Assembly (NCBI GenBank): GCA_035551355.1
Contig: DASZNF010000057.1
Coordinates: forward strand, 1-41,545
DNA from: DATATV01 sp035551355
Lineage (GTDB): Bacteria; Actinomycetota; Actinomycetes; Mycobacteriales; Pseudonocardiaceae
Reading direction: 5' to 3'
DNA: 41,545 nucleotides
A program made the position numbers and the translations under genes. A model generated the notes under the pieces. The model had not been told where the DNA came from. It saw only the letters and a program-made list of their open reading frames with translations, and ran no database searches. Positions 1 through 7,746 of the stretch are shown one piece after another (position 1 is the first letter of the stretch; every line of letters begins with the position of its first letter).

Positions 1-2185
1 CTTGGAGGGTGATCGTGCCGCTCTGCGGGACGACCGGGTAGTAGTCGGCCTGCTGGGCCGCGGTCGGCACGTTGATGGCGTCCACGACCACGGTGTCCGC
101 GGTGGAGGCCGGGTTCTGCTGGCCGCTGACCGAGATGGTCAGCGTGTGCGACCCGGCGGCCAGGCCGGTGGTGCTGTACAGCACCTGCTGGAACTCCTTG
201 CCGGCCGCGGCGTAGGTGTCGACGGTGGCGACCTGCTGGCCGTCCAGAGACACGTCGGCGATGCCGCCGTTGTTGTTCTTCGGCCCGATCCACTGCACGG
301 CGGTGCCGTTGAACGTGACCGACATGCTGTCCCCGGTGGTCTGGCTCCAGGACTCGGTGCTGTCGTAGTCCCCGTCGGTGTAACCGGAGCTGGCCCCGGC
401 GTGGGTCCAGGTGCCGGTGTAGGTCAGCGCGCTGTCGGGGTCGTCGTAGGTGTAGCCCGCGGTCTGGCTCAGATTGAGGGCCAGGTGGGTGCTGACCGTG
501 GCGGTGGAGGTGGCGTCGGCCTGCCGCACGTAGACGAACTGGGTCCCGTCGTCGGGGTTGGCCCGGGCCATCGTGGTCACGTCCGGGTTGTCGGCCGCGG
601 GCGCGGCGACCGCGTCGGTCTTGTCGACCGACGGCACCGAAGTTTCGAAATCATTGATCAGCTTGTTCTCGCCGAACTTCGATCCGGTGACGTCGTTGGG
701 GTCGGCCGGCGTGCCGATCTCGCCGGTCTCGCGGATGGCCGCGCCGTAGTCGTAGGACGTGTACACGTCGGGATCGGGCAGCCAGCCCCAGTTGGTGCCG
801 CCCACGCCCATGTAGTTGCTCTGCATGGTGACGCCCTGGGCGACATTGTTCTTGTAAAAGACGTTCTCGAAGTCCGGCCCGGTCATCGTGTAGCAGTTGT
901 CGTAGCCGGTCCCGCCCCAGCCGTCGAACGAGCCGCCTTGGTATTCGGGCAGGTAGATCGGCATGTTCGGGAAGGTCGGGTAGCCGTAGGGCTGGCCGAA
1001 GTTCGAGGTGTCGGCGCAGTTGAAGCCGAGCGGGTAGTTGTCGGTGCCGCTGATGTTGACCGCGCCCAGGCCGGTGGTGAAGGTCTGCGACCCGCAGCAC
1101 TGGTTGAACGTGAAGGGGACGTTGATCCCGTCCCTCTTGGCCTGGGTCTCCAGGTCGGCCATGTACTGCTGGGCGGCCGTGCCCTGGTTGGCGTACTCGT
1201 TCTCGACCTGGTAGAGGATCACGTCGCCGCCCCTGGTGATCTGGTGGGCGGCGATGATCGGGTCGATCTCGGACAGCCACTGCTCAGCGGCCGACAGGTA
1301 GGGCTGGACGTCGGACCGGTAGCCGTTCGGCGAGGTCAGGACCCAGGACGGGATGCCACCGCCGTCGGTTTCGGCGTTGATGTACGGGCCGGGCCGAGCG
1401 ATCACGTACAGCCCGGCCTGCTGGGCCAGGTTCAGGAACGTGTTCATGTCGCGCACGCCGGTGAAGTTATACGAGCCCGGCGACGGTGAGCTGTAGTCCC
1501 AGTCGAAGTACACGGTCACCGCGTCGTAGCCGTCGGCCTTCATCTTCTGCAGGTCATCGAGCCACAGGGATGGGCTCGGGGTCCGCCAGGGGTCGAACTC
1601 GCCGGCGGTGACGAAGACCCGCTTGCCGTTGATGAACATCGAGTACTGGTCGGAGCTGACCTGCTGGGGGGTGCCGTGCTCGACGGTCTTGGGCGGGGCG
1701 ATGGCGGCCGGCCTGACCGCATTGCTGGTGGCGGCGGGGCCGCTGGTGGTCTTGGTGTTGGCGGTGACGGTGAACGTGTAGGAAGTCCCGTCGTTCAGGC
1801 CGTCGATGATGGCCCAGTCGTTGGGCACGGCCGCGGTCACGTGCTGGCCGTCGGACGAGGTCACGGTGTAGCTGACCACCGAGCCGGCCCCGGAGGCGGG
1901 CGGGCACCAGACCACGGTGACCGAGGCGCTGCCGCCGATGGCCCGCACCTGCTGAGGGGCGCCCACCGTGGCCGAGCCGGCCGCCGACGACGAGGCGGCC
2001 GGGCAGGACGCGTCGCTGCCCGAGGCCTTGCTGGTGGAGTGGGTGGCCGGGGTCGCGGCTGGGGCCGAACTGGCCGACGTGGCCATCGTGGCCGCTTGCG
2101 CGAACTGGGGCACGAACAGGCCCAGCACCAGGACGACCACGCTGACGACGGACAGTCGCGCCCGCCCGCGAACTACCTTGTTCAT
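1..2185 (-). CDS. Secreted GH35 beta-galactosidase with FN3 and C-terminal sugar-binding-like domain (3' end outside window)
   Basis: The frame is open from an ATG at 2185 to the left edge (728 codons), so the C-terminus is missing. Residues 1-31 form a signal peptide (basic start, hydrophobic core, AQA cleavage site), giving an exported protein. A fibronectin type III domain follows at about 75-160. The glycoside hydrolase 35 barrel starts near 180 and shows the family blocks RPGPYINAE (264-272), QVENEYA with the probable acid/base Glu330, and LPEYQGGSFDGWG with the probable nucleophile Glu414. About residues 595-715 look like a beta-sandwich domain often appended to such enzymes (WIGPKNNNGG motif, then DTVVVDAI). 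GH35 enzymes release terminal beta-galactose; the natural substrate here is unknown, probably a plant or other polysaccharide. The ribosome binding site is weak. An exact TTGACA lies upstream on the minus strand (2258-2253) without a convincing -10. Confidence 0.9.
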   Translation of the reverse strand, partial: MNKVVRGRARLSVVSVVVLVLGLFVPQFAQAATMATSASSAPAATPATHSTSKASGSDASCPAASSSAAGSATVGAPQQVRAIGGSASVTVVWCPPASGAGSVVSYTVTSSDGQHVTAAVPNDWAIIDGLNDGTSYTFTVTANTKTTSGPAATSNAVRPAAIAPPKTVEHGTPQQVSSDQYSMFINGKRVFVTAGEFDPWRTPSPSLWLDDLQKMKADGYDAVTVYFDWDYSSPSPGSYNFTGVRDMNTFLNLAQQAGLYVIARPGPYINAETDGGGIPSWVLTSPNGYRSDVQPYLSAAEQWLSEIDPIIAAHQITRGGDVILYQVENEYANQGTAAQQYMADLETQAKRDGINVPFTFNQCCGSQTFTTGLGAVNISGTDNYPLGFNCADTSNFGQPYGYPTFPNMPIYLPEYQGGSFDGWGGTGYDNCYTMTGPDFENVFYKNNVAQGVTMQSNYMGVGGTNWGWLPDPDVYTSYDYGAAIRETGEIGTPADPNDVTGSKFGENKLINDFETSVPSVDKTDAVAAPAADNPDVTTMARANPDDGTQFVYVRQADATSTATVSTHLALNLSQTAGYTYDDPDSALTYTGTWTHAGASSGYTDGDYDSTESWSQTTGDSMSVTFNGTAVQWIGPKNNNGGIADVSLDGQQVATVDTYAAAGKEFQQVLYSTTGLAAGSHTLTISVSGQQNPASTADTVVVDAINVPTAAQQADYYPVVPQSGTITLQ

Positions 2186-2454
2186 CACACCCACCCACAG
2201 CCGCACAGAATCGACAGGGTTCCTCGTCCAAAAGAACTCGCAACCGCACGTATGTCAAGCGATGCGGGGAAACGGATTTCCCCAGGGACGGATGGGACGG
2301 CGAGGTTCCGTGGGGCGGGCTTAACGAGTTCCGTGGAGCGGGCGGCAGGCGCGGGCGGGGTGGCTGCGTTCGAGCCGGAGGGCGGGCGGAGACTGGGTTG
2401 CGGTGGGCGCCGGGGGTAGGCGGGACGACGGCGCGGCAACCTTCGATATATGAA

Positions 2455-2679
2455 ATGGGAACGGGCGTGACTGGGGAAGCGGGACCGGAACCACCGCGGC
2501 GGGACAAGCGGCGCTACTTCGTGCTGATGGGAGTGTGCGTCGCGTTGTTCGTGCTGTCGTGGGCGGTGGTGGACCGGTACTCGGTGCTGGCCGCGGTGAT
2601 CATGTCGGCGGTGGCGCTGGTGATACCGCCGGTGGCGGCGATCGTGGCCAACCGGGCCAGCGCGGTGGATCGGCGGTAG
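2455..2679 (+). CDS. DUF3099 family small membrane protein
   Basis: A 74-residue protein with a short charged N-terminus (PPRRDKRRYF) and two membrane segments (about VLMGVCVALFVLSWAVV and SVLAAVIMSAVALVIPPVAA). The spacing and the IPP...IVAN ending match the actinobacterial DUF3099 family, whose function is unknown. The start is uncertain: the ATG at 2455 keeps the family core, while an in-frame TTG at 2398 has a better placed GGAG but adds unrelated residues. A TATATG sequence just before 2455 could be a -10 element, which would make the transcript nearly leaderless. The gene is divergent from the GH35 gene and convergent with the DUF1360 gene, 30 bp away. Confidence 0.75.
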   Translation: MGTGVTGEAGPEPPRRDKRRYFVLMGVCVALFVLSWAVVDRYSVLAAVIMSAVALVIPPVAAIVANRASAVDRR

Positions 2680-2709
2680 CCCTGAGCAGGCCGGGCCGGA
2701 GGTGCCGGG

Positions 2710-3273
2710 TCAGGCGGCCTTCTGCTCGGCGTAGGCGTAGCCGAACTGGAGGAAGTCCGAGCCGGCCAGGACGGCCAGGGTGGTGGCGGCCAGGCGGGTG
2801 GCGCGGGGCGCGAAGACGTAGCCCGCGGTGAAGCCGGTGGACACCCACATGCCGATGCAGAACGGGCAGGTGACCAGTTCGCCGATGGTCTTCCTGGGGC
2901 CGCTGACCCGGACGTCCTCGGCCAGTTCGGCGGGGCCGGAGGTGCCTTCGAAGGTGGTGAACGGGGCCCGCAGCGGGGCGGTCACCGGGTCCTTGGCCAG
3001 CAGACGGCTGAGCTTGTGGGTGGCCAGGGCGGTCACCGCGGTGTCCCACGGGCTGATCCGCTCGGGCAGGGGCCGGCCGGTCAGCTTGGCGGCCGCGGCG
3101 ATGGTCGCGACCAGACCGCCGTAGACCGACATGGCCCCGGCGTAGCCGCTCAGCGGGAAGTCCTCGCCGTGCGCGTACTCCTGCTCTTGGCGGCGCCAGC
3201 CGCTGGTCATGCGTGCTTTCAGGGTCGTCAGCTCAGGCATGCCGATCGCGCTACCCGGGATCGGGCCGCCCAT
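2710..3273 (-). CDS. DUF1360 family membrane protein
   Basis: A 187-residue protein with the DUF1360 hallmarks: a conserved internal region ending THKLSRLLAKDPVTAPLRAPFT, then GELVTCPFCIGMW, whose CPFC pair sits at the start of a membrane segment. There are about four hydrophobic segments, near 45-63, 78-93, 138-158 and 160-177. The family includes Bacillus YngL-like proteins once annotated as spore coat proteins; no biochemical role is established. An alternative ATG at 3240 (MPELTTL) would remove 11 residues, and neither start has a strong ribosome binding site. The gene is divergent from the reductase at 3364, sharing about 90 bp of promoter region. Confidence 0.8.
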   Translation of the reverse strand: MGGPIPGSAIGMPELTTLKARMTSGWRRQEQEYAHGEDFPLSGYAGAMSVYGGLVATIAAAAKLTGRPLPERISPWDTAVTALATHKLSRLLAKDPVTAPLRAPFTTFEGTSGPAELAEDVRVSGPRKTIGELVTCPFCIGMWVSTGFTAGYVFAPRATRLAATTLAVLAGSDFLQFGYAYAEQKAA

Positions 3274-3363
3274 GCCCGCCCGGGTGTAGGGCGCATCGGG
3301 CCGGGTAGCCGGGCCTGTCGTCCCAGCCAGCCAGTCAAACGCAACCAGGAAGCAGGTGCAGTG

Positions 3364-4266
3364 ATGACTCAGGACACCGTCGCGGTGCTCGGCGCGGGCA
3401 CAATGGGGGCCCCGATGGCACGGAACTTGGCTCGGGCCGGGTTTACGGTGCGGGTGTGGAACCGGTCACGGGACAAGGCGGAGCCCTTGGCCAAGGACGG
3501 CGCACAGGTCTGCGACACCCCGGCCGAGGCCGCCGACGGGGCCAGGTTGATCCTCACCATGCTGGCTGACACCGACGCCGTACTGGCCGCCGTGGACGGC
3601 CCGGACGGAGCGTTCACCACGGCGCCGCTGGCCAGCGCCTCAGGGCCGGCCGAGGGGGACGGGGTGCTGTGGCTGCAGATGAGCACGATTGGCGAGGCAG
3701 GCACGGAACGCTGCGCCGACCTGGCGGGCCGCCGGGACGTCGTGCTGATCGACGCGCCGGTGGTGGGCACCAAACAGCCCGCCGAGGAAGGAAAACTGGT
3801 GGTGCTGGCGTCCGGGCCGGCTCTGGTCCGGAACCGGGTGGGGCCGGTATTTGATGCGGTCGGGCACAAGACGATCTGGGCGGGCGAAGCCGGCGCCGGG
3901 ACGCGGCTCAAGCTGGTGGCCAACAACTGGGTGCTGACCGTGACCGAAGGCACGGCGGAGACCATCGCCCTGGCCAAGGGACTCGGCCTGGATCCGCGGC
4001 TGTTCCTGGAGACGGTCAGCGGCGGTCCGCTGGACCTGCCCTATTTGCACATCAAGGGAGAGGCCATCCTCAGCCAGGATTTCACCCCAGCCTTCCGGCT
4101 GGCGCTGGCCGCCAAGGACGCGGCGCTGGTCGCCGAGGCGGCGGACCGGCACCAAGTGGACGTGCCGCTGACTGGCCTGCTGCGGGACCGGCTGGCTGAG
4201 GGCGCCCGTCGACACGGCGACCTGGACTCGGCCGCCACCTACCTGACCAGCGAACAGAAGAAGTAG
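3364..4266 (+). CDS. NAD(P)-dependent oxidoreductase, 3-hydroxyisobutyrate dehydrogenase family
   Basis: A 300-residue beta-hydroxyacid dehydrogenase. The N-terminal Rossmann fold opens with VLGAGTMGAPMARNLARAGF (glycines of GxGxMG at about 9-14) followed by VRVWNRSRDKA. The C-terminal helical domain carries GAGTRLKLVANNW, which holds the lysine that is catalytic in this family, and FLETVSGGP. Members oxidise or reduce small beta-hydroxyacids or imines using NAD(P); the substrate cannot be read from sequence, and imine reductase is an alternative. I chose the ATG at 3364 because it leaves the usual short lead-in to the dinucleotide fold and has AGGTG upstream; the frame is open further upstream but not family-like. 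A GTG at 3361 is also possible. Confidence 0.85.
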   Translation: MTQDTVAVLGAGTMGAPMARNLARAGFTVRVWNRSRDKAEPLAKDGAQVCDTPAEAADGARLILTMLADTDAVLAAVDGPDGAFTTAPLASASGPAEGDGVLWLQMSTIGEAGTERCADLAGRRDVVLIDAPVVGTKQPAEEGKLVVLASGPALVRNRVGPVFDAVGHKTIWAGEAGAGTRLKLVANNWVLTVTEGTAETIALAKGLGLDPRLFLETVSGGPLDLPYLHIKGEAILSQDFTPAFRLALAAKDAALVAEAADRHQVDVPLTGLLRDRLAEGARRHGDLDSAATYLTSEQKK

Positions 4267-4298
4267 GCCGGGCGAAGCGCCGCCGGCCGCGACTGCTC

Positions 4299-4829
4299 CT
4301 AGACGGAGCGGCCGCGGTCGGGGGTGAGGAGGGGGTCGGAGGTGCCGCGGATGCGTTCGACCAGGGCCGAGGTGGAGCGGCCGGGCAGGTAGTCGACGGT
4401 CTCGATCCGGCCGCCGTAGATCTCGACGGCCAGGCGTTCGGGCATGGTGTCGGGGTCGTGCTCGCTGCCCTTGACGTAGAGGTCGGGGCGCACGGCTTCC
4501 AGCAGTTCCGCGGTCTCGCTGCCGTCGAAGATCGTCACGTACTCGACACAGCCGATCGCGGCCACGACCGCGGCCCGGTCCTCAGCCGGGGTGACCGGGC
4601 GGCCGGGGCCCTTGAGCCGGCGCGCGGTCTCGTCGGACTGGACCCCGACGACCAGCACGTCGCCCCGGGCGGCCGCCTGCTGCAGGCACTCCACGTGGCC
4701 GCGGTGCAGCACGTCGAAGCAGCCGTTGGTCAGCACGATCCGGTGACCGGCACGACGGTGCCCAGCCAGGCAGCGGGCCAGGAGGTCAACGGGCCAGATC
4801 GAATCAAGTCGCCAGTCCTCGAACCGCAC
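4299..4829 (-). CDS. Adenylyl/cytidylyltransferase, HldE C-domain (RfaE2)-like
   Basis: A 176-residue single-domain nucleotidyltransferase. TNGCFDVLHRGHVECLQQA carries the HxGH nucleotide-binding signature, followed by VVGVQSDETARRLKGPGRP, DLYVKGSEHD and the C-terminal GRSTSALVERI, the last equivalent to the family's STT block. The closest known type is the C-terminal domain of HldE, which activates D-glycero-beta-D-manno-heptose 1-phosphate to ADP-heptose. In actinomycetes, stand-alone versions occur with heptose or secondary-metabolite sugar genes, but no kinase, epimerase or transferase partner is visible here. Glycerol-3-phosphate cytidylyltransferase is a less likely alternative. The gene is convergent with the preceding reductase. 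Confidence 0.75.
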   Translation of the reverse strand: MRFEDWRLDSIWPVDLLARCLAGHRRAGHRIVLTNGCFDVLHRGHVECLQQAAARGDVLVVGVQSDETARRLKGPGRPVTPAEDRAAVVAAIGCVEYVTIFDGSETAELLEAVRPDLYVKGSEHDPDTMPERLAVEIYGGRIETVDYLPGRSTSALVERIRGTSDPLLTPDRGRSV

Positions 4830-4878
4830 GTAAAAAGCACCACTCTCGCATCGCTGTTAGCGCCGCGATACCCGCCCA

Positions 4879-4918
4879 CCGGTCCGGCAAACGGGCCGGA
4901 AGACCCGACAACCGGGTC
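4879..4918 (-). terminator. Tandem hairpins downstream of the carboxylesterase gene
   Basis: Two adjacent inverted repeats lie just past the carboxylesterase stop on its strand: GACCCG/CGGGTC with a 5-nt loop (4902-4918) and CCGGTCCG/CGGGCCGG with a 5-nt loop (4879-4899, one wobble). There is no U-tract, as is common for actinobacterial terminators. Confidence 0.5.
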
Positions 4919-4926
4919 GGAGGCCC

Positions 4927-6453
4927 TCAGAGCAGGGGTAGCGGGGCAAAGCGGTGTTCGGCCCACAGGCGACGCGAGGTCTCCTCCGGATACGGGCCGA
5001 CGGTGACCTCGGTGTCGTAGACGCGGGTGGACCGGGTGGCGGGCTCGTAGGCCGGCCAGTCAGCTGGGTCGCGGCCGGACGCGAAGCCGGTCCAGTCGGC
5101 CCGCATCCGCTCCCCTAGGGTGACCGCGGCTTCGGGCACCGGATCACCGAGCAGCAGGCCGCCGAAGTCCGCGCCGTACGTGCCGAACACCAGCGGCACG
5201 TCCAGTCCGTGGCAGGCCCCGAACACGCCGCCCGCGCCGGGCGCCGGCCAGGCCAGCTCGTACAGGTGGGCGCGGCCGCCGCCCCAGATCTGGGCCTCGG
5301 CCAGGTGCACGGCGGGCATCCGGAACAGCCAGTCGGAGTAGGCCAGCTCGTACAGCTTGGTGTCGCCGGCGTCCGGGTAGGCGGCCCGGTAGGCGGCGGC
5401 ACCGCCTGGTGGGGGCGAGAACGCGTCCAGGGCGGACTCGATCTCGGCCGCGGCCAGGTCGGAGCCGGTGGTGAACAGCCGGCATTCGTCGCGGTTGTGC
5501 CCGAGGATCAGCTCGACGTCGCGGGCCCGGCCCGCGGCCAGCGCGGTCCAGGGGTCGGCGGGCAGCACCTCGCCGTCCACCACCGGCGAGAACGGGGTCA
5601 GGGTGTGGGCGACCGCGCCCCAGCGGTCGCGGTGGGCCCCGAAGCTGGCCAGCACGGCCTGGCCGGCGTCGACGAGGCTGGCTGGTCCGACCGGCTGGAG
5701 GGCGCCGGCGGTGGCGGGCTGGCCGAGGGTGCGGGCGGCCGCGGCGGCGAGGTCGGCGGCCAGGTCCCGGGCGAAGAACGTGCCGGGTGTGCTCTGGGCG
5801 ATGGCTCTGGTGAACAACCCGGTGGCGGCGGGCATGGCCAGCAGCGACACCACCGAACCGGCCCCGGCCGACTCGCCGAACACGGTGACCTGGCCGGGGT
5901 CGCCGCCGAAGCCGGCGATGTTGCCGGCGACCCAGCGCAGGGCGGCGGCCTGGTCGAGCAGGCCGCGGTTGGCCGGGGCCCCGCCGAGCTGGGCGAAGCC
6001 CTCCATGCCGAGGCGGTAGTTGCAGCTGACCACAACCACGCCGCGCCGGGCCAGGGCGGCGCCGTCGTAACCGGGAGCATTGGCCGCCCCGGCCACGTAG
6101 GCGCCGCCGTAGATCCACACCATCACCGGCAGCCGCGCGGCACCCAGGCCGGGCGACCAGACGTTGACGGTCAGCCAGTCGTCCGGGTCGCCCGTGCCGG
6201 GCGGGGCCGAGACGGCCCGGCCGGACGGCTGAGGTGGCGGGGCGCCGAAAGTGTCGGCGGCCCGGGTGCCGTCCCAGGGTTCGGCCGGTTGCGGGGCCTG
6301 GAAGCGGAGGGCGCCGACCGGCGGCCGGGCGAAGGGGATGCCGCGGAAGACGTGCAGGCCGCCCTCGGAACGCCCGGTGACCAGGCCGGTGGTGGTGCGG
6401 ACCGGCGGGGTCACCGGGGCGTCCGGGGTTCCGGGGGCTTCGGGGGCGGCCAT
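4927..6453 (-). CDS. Type B carboxylesterase / para-nitrobenzyl esterase family
   Basis: A 508-residue alpha/beta hydrolase of the carboxylesterase type B family. Visible blocks in order: FRGIPFARPPVGALRF near 36-51, the oxyanion region VWIYGGAY, NYRLGMEGF, the nucleophile elbow VFGESAGAGS (Ser195), GHNRDECRLF with the acid Glu323, and ACHGLDVPLVFG with His415. The triad is therefore complete. No signal peptide is visible, so it is probably cytoplasmic. It should hydrolyse carboxylic esters; the substrate is unknown. The start is the ATG at 6453, 14 bp after the stop of the F420 oxidoreductase gene, so the two are probably co-transcribed. The frame stays open further upstream, through the reductase gene, but that portion is not esterase-like. 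Confidence 0.88.
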   Translation of the reverse strand: MAAPEAPGTPDAPVTPPVRTTTGLVTGRSEGGLHVFRGIPFARPPVGALRFQAPQPAEPWDGTRAADTFGAPPPQPSGRAVSAPPGTGDPDDWLTVNVWSPGLGAARLPVMVWIYGGAYVAGAANAPGYDGAALARRGVVVVSCNYRLGMEGFAQLGGAPANRGLLDQAAALRWVAGNIAGFGGDPGQVTVFGESAGAGSVVSLLAMPAATGLFTRAIAQSTPGTFFARDLAADLAAAAARTLGQPATAGALQPVGPASLVDAGQAVLASFGAHRDRWGAVAHTLTPFSPVVDGEVLPADPWTALAAGRARDVELILGHNRDECRLFTTGSDLAAAEIESALDAFSPPPGGAAAYRAAYPDAGDTKLYELAYSDWLFRMPAVHLAEAQIWGGGRAHLYELAWPAPGAGGVFGACHGLDVPLVFGTYGADFGGLLLGDPVPEAAVTLGERMRADWTGFASGRDPADWPAYEPATRSTRVYDTEVTVGPYPEETSRRLWAEHRFAPLPLL

Positions 6454-6467
6454 GGGGTCCGGTGCCG

Positions 6468-6884
6468 TCAGCCGCGGGCGGGCTCGAGGATGACGACCGG
6501 AATCTGGCGGCTGGTCTTCTGCTCGTACTCGGTGAACCCGGGCTGGAGTTCCTTCTGCCGGGTCCAGATCGGCTCCCGCTCCTCCGCGTCGGTCACCCGG
6601 GCGGTCACCGGGATGGTCTCGGTGCCGATCTCGATGGTGGCCTTGGGGTTGGCCTGCAGGTTGTGGTACCAGGCCGGATTGTCCGGGGCGCCGGCCTTGG
6701 AGGCGAAGATCGCGTAGCCGCCGTCCACCGGCTGGTAGGCCAGCGGGGTGACCCGCTCCTGGCCGGACTTGGCTCCGGTGTGGTGCAGCAGGATCAGGTT
6801 GTTGGCGGGAAACGCCTCGACCTTGCCGCCGTTGGCGCGGAACTCGTCGATGACGCGGGCGTTCCAATCATTGAATTCGGTCAC
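6468..6884 (-). CDS. Nitroreductase / deazaflavin (F420)-dependent oxidoreductase, Ddn family
   Basis: A 138-residue split beta-barrel protein. The family blocks are LILLHHTGAKSGQERVTPLAY, DGGYAIFASKAGAPDNPAWYHNL and NPKATIEIGTETIPVTAR, ending in an RQIPVVILEP strand. These match the Mycobacterium Ddn group, which binds reduced coenzyme F420 and reduces quinones or nitro compounds. The length is usual for the family. It precedes the esterase gene in a likely two-gene operon. Its ATG lies only 20 bp from the divergent pentapeptide gene, so its promoter must lie inside or right at that neighbour. Confidence 0.87.
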   Translation of the reverse strand: MTEFNDWNARVIDEFRANGGKVEAFPANNLILLHHTGAKSGQERVTPLAYQPVDGGYAIFASKAGAPDNPAWYHNLQANPKATIEIGTETIPVTARVTDAEEREPIWTRQKELQPGFTEYEQKTSRQIPVVILEPARG

Positions 6885-6890
6885 AGTCGG

Positions 6891-6896
6891 TAGGTT
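6891..6896 (+). promoter_or_regulatory. Candidate -10 of a leaderless promoter for the pentapeptide gene
   Basis: TAGGTT fits the actinobacterial -10 pattern TANNNT and ends 8 nt before the ATG at 6905, so transcription would begin at or next to the start codon. A partial -35 (CATTGA or TTGAAT) lies upstream inside the divergent oxidoreductase gene. Confidence 0.4.
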
Positions 6897-6904
6897 AGGC
6901 CCTG

Positions 6905-7555
6905 ATGAAGCTGCCGCGCGAACTCGGTGACCTGCCGTTCGGTGACTCGCTGACCGCCCATGACGGTGGGCTCGACATTGATGGCCACTACGACGGCGTG
7001 CTGTTTTCCGGGCTCACGTTCACCGGCACCAGCGCGGACCACGCCCGGTTCGTGGAGTGCGCGTTCACCGACGTCACCCTGGACGACGTGGCCCTGCGCA
7101 AGGCCCGGCTGAGCGACCTGTGGCTGCGGGACGTGCGGCTGCTGTCGGCCGACCTGGCCGGGTCGAGCTGGCTGGACAGCACGTTCCTGGCCTGCTCCGG
7201 GGCTGGTATCCAGGCCTTCGACGGCGGCTTCCACCGGGTGGTGTTCTCCGAATGCAAGCTGGACTCGTGGAACTTTCGTGGGGCGACGCTGCGGAACGTG
7301 ACCTTCGACCATTGCCTGCTACGGGACAGCGACTTCGGCGGGGCCACGCTGAAGCAGGTCACGTTCCCAGGGTGTGTTCTGACCCGAGCCGACTTTTCCC
7401 GGGTGACGCTGGACCGGGTTGATTTCCGGGGCGCGGAGCTGGACATCACCGCCGGGTACGAGTCGCTGCGGGGGGCGATCATGAGCACGCCGCAGCTGAT
7501 GTCGATCGCGCCGGTCCTGGCCCAGCAGATCGGCATTCAGGTCAAGGACTCCTGA
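6905..7555 (+). CDS. Pentapeptide repeat protein
   Basis: A 216-residue protein whose residues about 25-180 follow the five-residue A(D/N)LXX-type periodicity with central Leu or Phe (for example ARFVECAFTDVTLDD, WNFRGATLRNVTFDHCLLRD, FSRVTLDRVDFRGAEL). It should fold as a right-handed quadrilateral beta-helix. The last 30 residues (SLRGAIMSTPQLMSIAP...) form a helical cap seen in many bacterial members. Related MfpA/Qnr proteins mimic DNA and protect gyrase, but most family members have no known role, and nothing here shows gyrase binding. A leaderless promoter is likely, and a strong hairpin follows the gene. Confidence 0.88.
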   Translation: MKLPRELGDLPFGDSLTAHDGGLDIDGHYDGVLFSGLTFTGTSADHARFVECAFTDVTLDDVALRKARLSDLWLRDVRLLSADLAGSSWLDSTFLACSGAGIQAFDGGFHRVVFSECKLDSWNFRGATLRNVTFDHCLLRDSDFGGATLKQVTFPGCVLTRADFSRVTLDRVDFRGAELDITAGYESLRGAIMSTPQLMSIAPVLAQQIGIQVKDS

Positions 7556-7560
7556 CCTAC

Positions 7561-7617
7561 GGCGGGTGCTGGCCGGTCACGGGAAAAAAGCACGGCCTTC
7601 GCGGCCCAGCGCCCGCC
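7561..7617 (+). terminator. Hairpin terminator after the pentapeptide gene
   Basis: GGCGGGTGCTGGCC (7561-7574) pairs with GGCCCAGCGCCCGCC (7603-7617), with one bulge and one wobble, starting 5 bp after the stop codon. The long loop includes an A6 run. It separates the pentapeptide gene from the exporter's regulatory region. Confidence 0.55.
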
Positions 7618-7628
7618 TGCCCGGGGCC

Positions 7629-7692
7629 GTGTCAGCGGGATGGGGGCGGGATGTCAGCGGCGCGGGGCCGGGTGTCAGTGGCGTGTCAGCGG
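7629..7692 (+). promoter_or_regulatory. Direct-repeat array, candidate SARP operator upstream of the ABC exporter
   Basis: Four copies of RTGTCAGYGG begin at 7629, 7651, 7672 and 7683, so starts are 22, 21 and 11 bp apart and all fall on one face of the helix. An inverted TGTCAG core lies at 7711-7716. SARP regulators are known to bind heptameric direct repeats at 11- or 22-bp spacing near the -35/-10 region, and a SARP gene lies just beyond the exporter. CAGCGT at 7700-7705 is a possible weak -10. That this SARP binds here is inference. Confidence 0.55.
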
Positions 7693-7746
7693 GCGGGGGC
7701 AGCGTGGAGCCTGACATCGACCGAGAGCCGAGACGAGGGAGGGCCG

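Noticed and set aside
2..1489. Long plus-strand open frame of 495 codons at the left edge
   Set aside because: It is antisense to the GH35 gene, whose frame shows a signal peptide and catalytic motifs; the translated product is a Val/Gly/Arg-rich shadow without domains.
6905..7555. Pentapeptide protein as a proven gyrase-protecting resistance determinant
   Set aside because: The fold is supported but nothing in the sequence or context demonstrates gyrase interaction.
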